DNA from: Mytilus edulis
Taxonomy: Eukaryota; Mollusca; Bivalvia; Mytilida; Mytilidae
Assembly: GCF_963676685.1 (NCBI RefSeq)
Contig: NC_092356.1
Location: 40,697,601 to 40,761,600 of the forward strand
Length of the DNA stretch: 64,000 nt
Direction: 5' to 3'
Within the stretch, counting starts at the first letter, position 1; each line of letters starts with the position of its first letter. The translations under genes and the position numbers were made by a program. Of the stretch, positions 58,841 through 64,000 are shown piece after piece. Under the pieces are notes generated by a model that was not told the origin of the DNA, ran no database searches, and saw only the letters and a program-made list of their open reading frames with translations.

Positions 58841-60380
58841 TGGTAAATTAAGATATTTGTGGCCAATAATAATTATTATTGACCCTGATCATGCCATGAC
58901 CATGGTGACCTTGACTGCCTGTAATCAAAAACATAATTCCTAGAACAAAGACCATGGAAATTTTCGGTTTCTTATCACAACATTGACAAGAAATAAAACC
59001 TATACAAGTTGAAACAGTAACCTATATAGCTATAAACTAGTGTATAAAAAAATTCCTTCAAAAATGTTTTTATTACTATAAAACTGATTTTTGATGGTAA
59101 AATTATTGCATCATTACTTATTTCAGATTTTGAATCCCGCACGTGGCTTGTGCTTTCGACTGCCATTTTTATTGACTAATATAGACAGTTTTTTCGTGCC
59201 TATGTTCGGATAGTTCCCTCTGGACACCCCGGTTTCATCTACTAATAAAAACTAATACCCCATGAAAAAGCTAATAGTTATAAAAGTGGCGTTAAGTGCA
59301 AAACTCAATAATTGTTTATTTCAGAATCTATCATATAAAACTTGTATATCACTAAAACAATGTGTCTGCCTCACACAACAATTTGTATGCATGATATCTG
59401 TAATATTTGTAACCGAACATAAAGCGTATGAAAATGTTTTTGAATATTTTGAAATGAGATACATTTATACCTTAAGACATTTACGCTGCTAGTAGAAGGT
59501 AAAAAAAAATAGAGGTTTAGCTAGCTATAAAACCAGGTTTGATCCAACATTTGCCTCATAAGAAAATGCATGTTAGGAATATGACAGTTGTTATCCATAT
59601 GGTTAATGTGTTTGAGCGTTTGATTTTGCTTAGGGACTTTCCTTAATTTTTTTATTTTTCTCGGCGTTTGTTCATAAGTCTATTCGTTTGTTCATCTTCT
59701 TTAATGCTTTAATCGCTTTATAAGGCATGAAATAACACGTTATCTAATACGTTTTTATACATCGTAATACACAATGCTAAAAATATCACCTTAAGACTTA
59801 TGAACAATATTCTTTAGGCTAGGAATATGTAGTACCGAATTTACATAGATACTTGTGTGTAACCAAACTGACCAGTACGTATGATGTTGGTGTCAAATTA
59901 TGAGCGAGCGTAAATTTATATGTTGGTACTTACACTGATTTTTAAATTACTCTTCGACATATTTCAGTTTTATACAAGTTTATGTACACATTATATGAGA
60001 GTCTTTGTTATACATGCACTAGTCAATGTTTACATATTCAGATATTGATTCTAATAAACTGTTAAATAAATGGTTGTATGTGTTCTTTGGAAGAGGCAAG
60101 TGCTGTAATTTACCAAAGGTACGCTAGACTTAACAAATGATTACACTGCTTTTAAATGTTTATTAAAGATATTTTTGTTTGTATTTCTTCTTACTTGAAG
60201 ATCAAATGAGATACAATTCAGTACACTTTGAAGACACTTATGGTAATGATAAGTATAACATCTTCTACATAAAATTAGAAAATAAAACCACGTAAACCAA
60301 GATTTATTGTGTAAGATTAATTGTTTTTCTATTTAATCTGAAGGTTGACATTCTAAAAAAAACACAAGGCCAAATATATA
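58841..60380. other. Intergenic, no gene seen
   Basis: AT-rich; only the short repeat B copy at 59510-59660 is recognised. Confidence 0.55.
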
Positions 60381-60599
60381 ATTATGGTATCTACTTCATT
60401 TAAGTTTAGGTGTTTGCCATACCAGTATCGTTTGTATATTTGTCAATCGAGAGAAGACCGTATGTTGACAGTCTTTTTTGTCATTGTTTTTCTGTTTGGT
60501 TTACTTATACCGCTAACAATTATTCTTGATAATGATACTATTACTATTATACCACAAGACTCACAATCCTCAACTGGCAACGCCTCTGCGTAGACAAAA

Positions 60600-61610
60600 A
60601 GAGTACATTGGGAACTGTAACACCATATGGTTGCAATGACAAAATTGATAGTATAATTATTCTATCTAGTCCTTTATGTAGCTCGGTGAATGTGATGAAT
60701 ATTTTCAACTCTACTCCTCGACGTAGACGCAGTCATGGTCATCGTCATTATACATCACTTACTGTGCATTATATCTCTACAAATGACTTGCTACTATTTA
60801 TACAAAAGCCGTTAGATATTCATCACATTCGCACGAAACTTTATTCATTACCTCTTTCAAAACTTCATTTTCTGTTCAATTTATGCTTGGAAACCACTGT
60901 TACAAACCCTCATTCAAACCAAAACAAACTTACAGCTATCATTTCGGATATTACAAGTCACAGACTTTTCAAACCAGTCCGCATTGGAAAAGATGAAAAA
61001 TAGAGGAAAACAAATTCTTAAATTTACCTTTGCCAACAAAGGTCTCGATGGCGAGTGTCGGTTGAATACAAAACTTTACGACAAAAGAGAATATTTCAGA
61101 TTCCCAATTGTGAACTTTCCATTTCTATGTAGCAACATTCCAGCATCGCCTGTATACGGAGTATATATCTCCCAATTGATACGATATTCCCGGGCTTGTA
61201 TTTCCTATCATGATTTCCTTGATAGAAGATTGCTGCTAACAAGGAAGCTATTAAACCAAGAGTTCCAAATGGTGAAGTTGAAATCACCCCTTCGTAAATT
61301 TTACGGACGCCATCACGAGTTGGTTGACCGTTACGGGATAACCGTTTCACAAATGATATCGGATATGTTCCTTATGTCGTACTTTTCATGAATGTGACCT
61401 ACCAAATTAGACTATTTACCGGATTTGTAATTACATAAGCAACACAACGGTGTTTGGTTGGGTTTTGTGTTGCTTAGTCTTTAGTTTTCTATGTTGTGTT
61501 TCCTGTACTATTATTTGTCTGTTTGTCGTTTTATTTTTAGCCATGGCGTTGTCAGGTAATTTTCAATTTATGAGTGTGACTCTCCATCTGGCATCTTCAG
61601 TCCCTCTTCT
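60600..61610 (+). pseudogene. Internally deleted RT element
   Basis: The frame 60608-61003 encodes an N-terminal part of the element protein (PRRRRSHGHRHYTS, PLDIHHIRTKLYSLPLSKLH, LFKPVRIGKDEK). After one frameshift it reads FTFANKGLDGE and jumps directly into CRLNTKLYDKREYFRFPIVN and the C-terminal blocks, to 61391. The C-terminal part is near-identical to the 44.5-kb copy, but the whole RT catalytic region is missing. The trailer continues to about 61610. A dead internal-deletion derivative. The hydrophobic ORF just upstream (60384-60593) may belong to its 5' region. Confidence 0.82.
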
Positions 61611-61769
61611 ACATATCAATACTAATTGAGTATTCATTTGCATTTGAGGAACAATATAATAAGACAAGTATAACACTTCGTAAGCAGTATGTAAACACTC
61701 TGAAATATAATATTTCTACTTTTTATTGCGTATCAGATTTATTAAAAAACAGCGTACAATACTGTATGA

Positions 61770-62879
61770 TTATATAGAAAAATTAGAGTCACAGTATGCA
61801 AGTGCATTCCAAATTGATTGATCCATATTAAAATATTTATAACTGGCTAGTCGTCCCACAAAATGTACATTTCTCTCCTTCTCTGCTAAAGCTTTATGTT
61901 GTTCATACGGTTCCATATTTCTTTTGTTTGGAACAGGATAGTAGGGATCACCGTCGCTACATGTTGTCTCCGAGATAATCATGGAGTGTGGCGAATCTTG
62001 ATTGAGGAGATGTTTGTATTCTATTATCCTGGTAAATGGAGTTTCGGGACCTTGATGATTAACGTGAGCACATGGCTGGAAGAATTTAGTATTTTTCAAG
62101 CGTTGAATTTCAAAGTTTACGGATCTATACTCTAATTTAGGGTAACCAACATTTGTGAAGAAATCATCAATAGGTCCAGAATATATAATGGTACTGTTGG
62201 AGATAGTAGAAGGATCAATGCTAAAATAGTCACATGACAGGCGTACTGCTATATTTTCATAGTCAAGGATGTTTTCGAACATTTTTGTATAACCATCAGT
62301 AGGAAGTGCTTGATATTTGTCACTGAAGTAACGGTCATCGAAATTATTTCTTACTGGTATTTTAGCTAACACTGATGCATCCAATTCCTCTGGGTACCTC
62401 CCCCATTGTTTAAATGTATAATGCTTAAATATTTTTTCATACAAGGTTTCACCTACCCTTGACGTGGCCATTTGATACCCATTATCAATATGTTCATGCT
62501 TCAATTGGTTTCGGGACAACCAGTCATCTGCTTCTTGTTGATTTGTTAAATGCTGTCCACATAACATATTAATAGTTGTTATGTTTGGTGGCAATGGTAT
62601 GTATTGTCCATCAATTACATCTAAGACTTTGTGTTCCCATCTTGTCCAGCTAGAAAAACGATTTACGTATTTCCATATTCTTTCGCTATTTGTATGAAAC
62701 AAATGGACTCCATATTTATTAATTCTTATTCCGTTTTCATCGATGTAATCATAACAGTTCCCACCAATGTGATCTCTTTTGTCTACAACCAGAACTTTCT
62801 CATTTCTTTCTTCAGCTATAAATTTGGCCATGACTGCCCCTGAAAGACCACACCCGACAACCAAATAGTCTGTCGACAT
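61770..62879 (-). CDS. glf: UDP-galactopyranose mutase, bacterial-type, intronless
   Basis: Flavoenzyme that interconverts UDP-galactopyranose and UDP-galactofuranose in the cytosol. 369 residues, the length of bacterial enzymes (about 370-390), whereas the fungal and trypanosomatid forms I know are near 480-510. Visible features: FAD-binding GCGLSG (residues 9-14) and DKRDHIGGNCYD (33-44), YGVHLFHT (56-63), FKQWGRYPEELDASVLAKIP (156-175) followed by VR177, YFSDKYQALPTDGYT (184-198), TRIIEYKH (283-290), YPVPN (314-318) and the C-terminal GRLASYKYFNMD (342-353). Most substrate-contact positions known in bacterial enzymes appear kept. In the last motif bacterial enzymes usually have YLDMD; here it is YFNMD, so one Asp is Asn. 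The start codon fits the family N-terminus exactly. AATAAA-type signals lie just downstream on the minus strand near 61721-61740. No sign of decay. Confidence 0.95.
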   Translation of the reverse strand: MSTDYLVVGCGLSGAVMAKFIAEERNEKVLVVDKRDHIGGNCYDYIDENGIRINKYGVHLFHTNSERIWKYVNRFSSWTRWEHKVLDVIDGQYIPLPPNITTINMLCGQHLTNQQEADDWLSRNQLKHEHIDNGYQMATSRVGETLYEKIFKHYTFKQWGRYPEELDASVLAKIPVRNNFDDRYFSDKYQALPTDGYTKMFENILDYENIAVRLSCDYFSIDPSTISNSTIIYSGPIDDFFTNVGYPKLEYRSVNFEIQRLKNTKFFQPCAHVNHQGPETPFTRIIEYKHLLNQDSPHSMIISETTCSDGDPYYPVPNKRNMEPYEQHKALAEKERNVHFVGRLASYKYFNMDQSIWNALAYCDSNFSI

Positions 62880-63014
62880 GCTATTGACGTATCAGTTTCA
62901 AAATTTTATGACACTTATGATCAGCTTACATCGACTGTAAAACAAATTTAGACTTACAACAATACATTCTTCTAATGTTCTAACATTTTAAATACAATTT
63001 ACGATGGCATACAA

Positions 63015-63270
63015 ATTATGTGGTCATTTTTATAAATTTTCTGTAAACAAAACTTCGAATTTTTCGAAAAACTAAGGATTTTCTTATCCCAGGAATAGAT
63101 AACCTTCATAGTCGTATTTGGCATAACTTTTTGAAATGTTGGATCCTCAATGCTCTTCAACTTTGTACTTGTTTGGCTTTATAACTATTTTGATATGAGC
63201 GTCACGGATGAGTCTTATGTAGACGAAACGCGCGTCTGACGTACTGAATTACTTTGATAACTTGTTTTTA
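63015..63270 (+). repeat. Single retrozyme-like repeat copy upstream of glf
   Basis: Reverse-complement match to most of the 356-bp repeat at the window start: GTGGTCATTTTTATAAATTT, ACTAAGGATTTTCTTATCCC, CCTCAATGCTCTTCAACTTTG, TGTACTTGTTTGGC. It starts about 135 bp upstream of the glf start codon, in divergent orientation. Confidence 0.85.
63197..63242 (+). ncRNA. Hammerhead ribozyme with broken core
   Basis: All helices and GAAA are kept, and helix I (GCGUCA/UGACGU) is better paired than in other copies. The core CUGAUGA reads CGGAUGA at 63205-63211. The changed position is an invariant core base, so cleavage is expected to be lost. Confidence 0.8.
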
Positions 63271-64000
63271 AAGTAAGTATATTTTTAGGAAGACTCAATA
63301 TTTTAATCTTAATTTCAAACTCGAAACGAAATTAGAGAAATAGTATAAAAAAATGTATGTACAAACAATGATCCTGATGTATCATGGCGAATAAAAACCG
63401 TATCCAATAATATGATACAATTACCAAAATACAACAAATATTTACGAAATAATATCAGGCAAACTCGTTAACCTAAATGTATAAACCCTAAAATCCCAAA
63501 TATTATTAAAATGCAGCAAACAAATCACTCTTAGGTTAACCTAATCCAATTGAAACTGTTGAATATTGGTTATCGCGGGTTTTCAGGTGGGGTTGGTATT
63601 TTGCTCAGTCTTAATGTGTATTGTGTTTTGTGCAGTGTTGTTTGTCTTTAGGTAGTTTTGTTTTGTTTTGACAAGGCATTGAAAGAAAGATGGAAAAGAC
63701 TTTATGACAAAAAATTATATTTTACATTATGTACATATAACGCATAAAAATGAAGTAGAGCTATTTGACGTTTCCGTTGTACATAGACTGAAAATGAGAT
63801 TTATTAATTATATTAATCCTTACCATGCTTACTTATAGATGCTATTTTTCCTCTTTTGTGTACGTGGCCATCACTTAGTATTAATGTAGAAATCACAACA
63901 GGCTGTGCATACATTAAAGAAATATGTTTGATAAAATATGTTTTTTTAATATATATATATATATATATATGCATGTATAATGTAGCGTTAATTCTTCAGT
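63271..64000. other. Intergenic, no gene seen
   Basis: AT-rich, ending with an (AT)n run at about 63949-63970. Confidence 0.6.

Noticed and set aside
61896..62843. Plus-strand ORFs opposite glf
   Set aside because: Antisense shadows of the mutase gene.

Overview
The window is AT-rich, intron-rich animal DNA crowded with repeats. It most resembles a marine bivalve and probably a mussel (Mytilus-like). The grounds are a split rootletin gene with canonical GT/AG introns, several dispersed repeats I recognise as common in mussels, hammerhead-ribozyme repeats, and reverse-transcriptase (RT) remnants of the kind abundant in bivalves. There are no bacterial operons, rRNA, convincing tRNA or CRISPR arrays. 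Species assignment is inference.

Three host genes can be supported. (1) The 3' part of a rootletin (CROCC) gene on the + strand: 11 phase-consistent exons from 4978 to 25524, giving 604 residues plus stop, with the 5' end outside the window. Compared with vertebrate rootletin as I remember it, a long central coiled-coil section is missing between two adjacent exons. (2) An intronless dynein light chain-like gene on the - strand (35272-35595). (3) An intronless, bacterial-length UDP-galactopyranose mutase (glf) on the - strand (61770-62879), a candidate for ancient transfer from bacteria, lying between retroelement fragments.

Layout. 1-4.3 kb: a tandem 356-bp repeat carrying hammerhead ribozymes, a small inverted-repeat element, a decayed RT fragment and dispersed repeats. 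5-25.5 kb: rootletin, whose introns hold a second ~350-bp tandem array related to the first, an 809-bp inverted-repeat element with a TATG duplication, a 582-bp inverted-repeat element with a TTAA duplication, and several minisatellites. 26.5-29.45 kb: a 1.08-1.10-kb unit repeated three times. 31.9-36.4 kb: RT remnants of at least two lineages and the dynein light chain-like gene. 38.7-39.6 kb: a duplicated dispersed repeat. 40.1-43.9 kb: a 3.8-kb inverted-repeat element with a CTGAC duplication and nested insertions. 44.5-45.3 kb: RT 3' end. 46.1-50 kb and 55.86-58.53 kb: large foldback elements built of ~190-bp units and dense GAGATCTC palindromes. 52.8 kb: a solo hammerhead. 60.6-61.6 kb: an internally deleted RT element. 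61.8-62.9 kb: glf. 63.0-63.27 kb: a hammerhead repeat with a broken core, just upstream of glf.

The most interesting system is the ribozyme-bearing repeats together with the RT remnants. Hammerhead ribozymes are known in Penelope-like retroelements and in small non-autonomous retrozymes of animals. Here intact, weakened and broken ribozymes occur, including a near-identical tandem pair whose cleavage sites are exactly 356 nt apart, which would release a 356-nt RNA.
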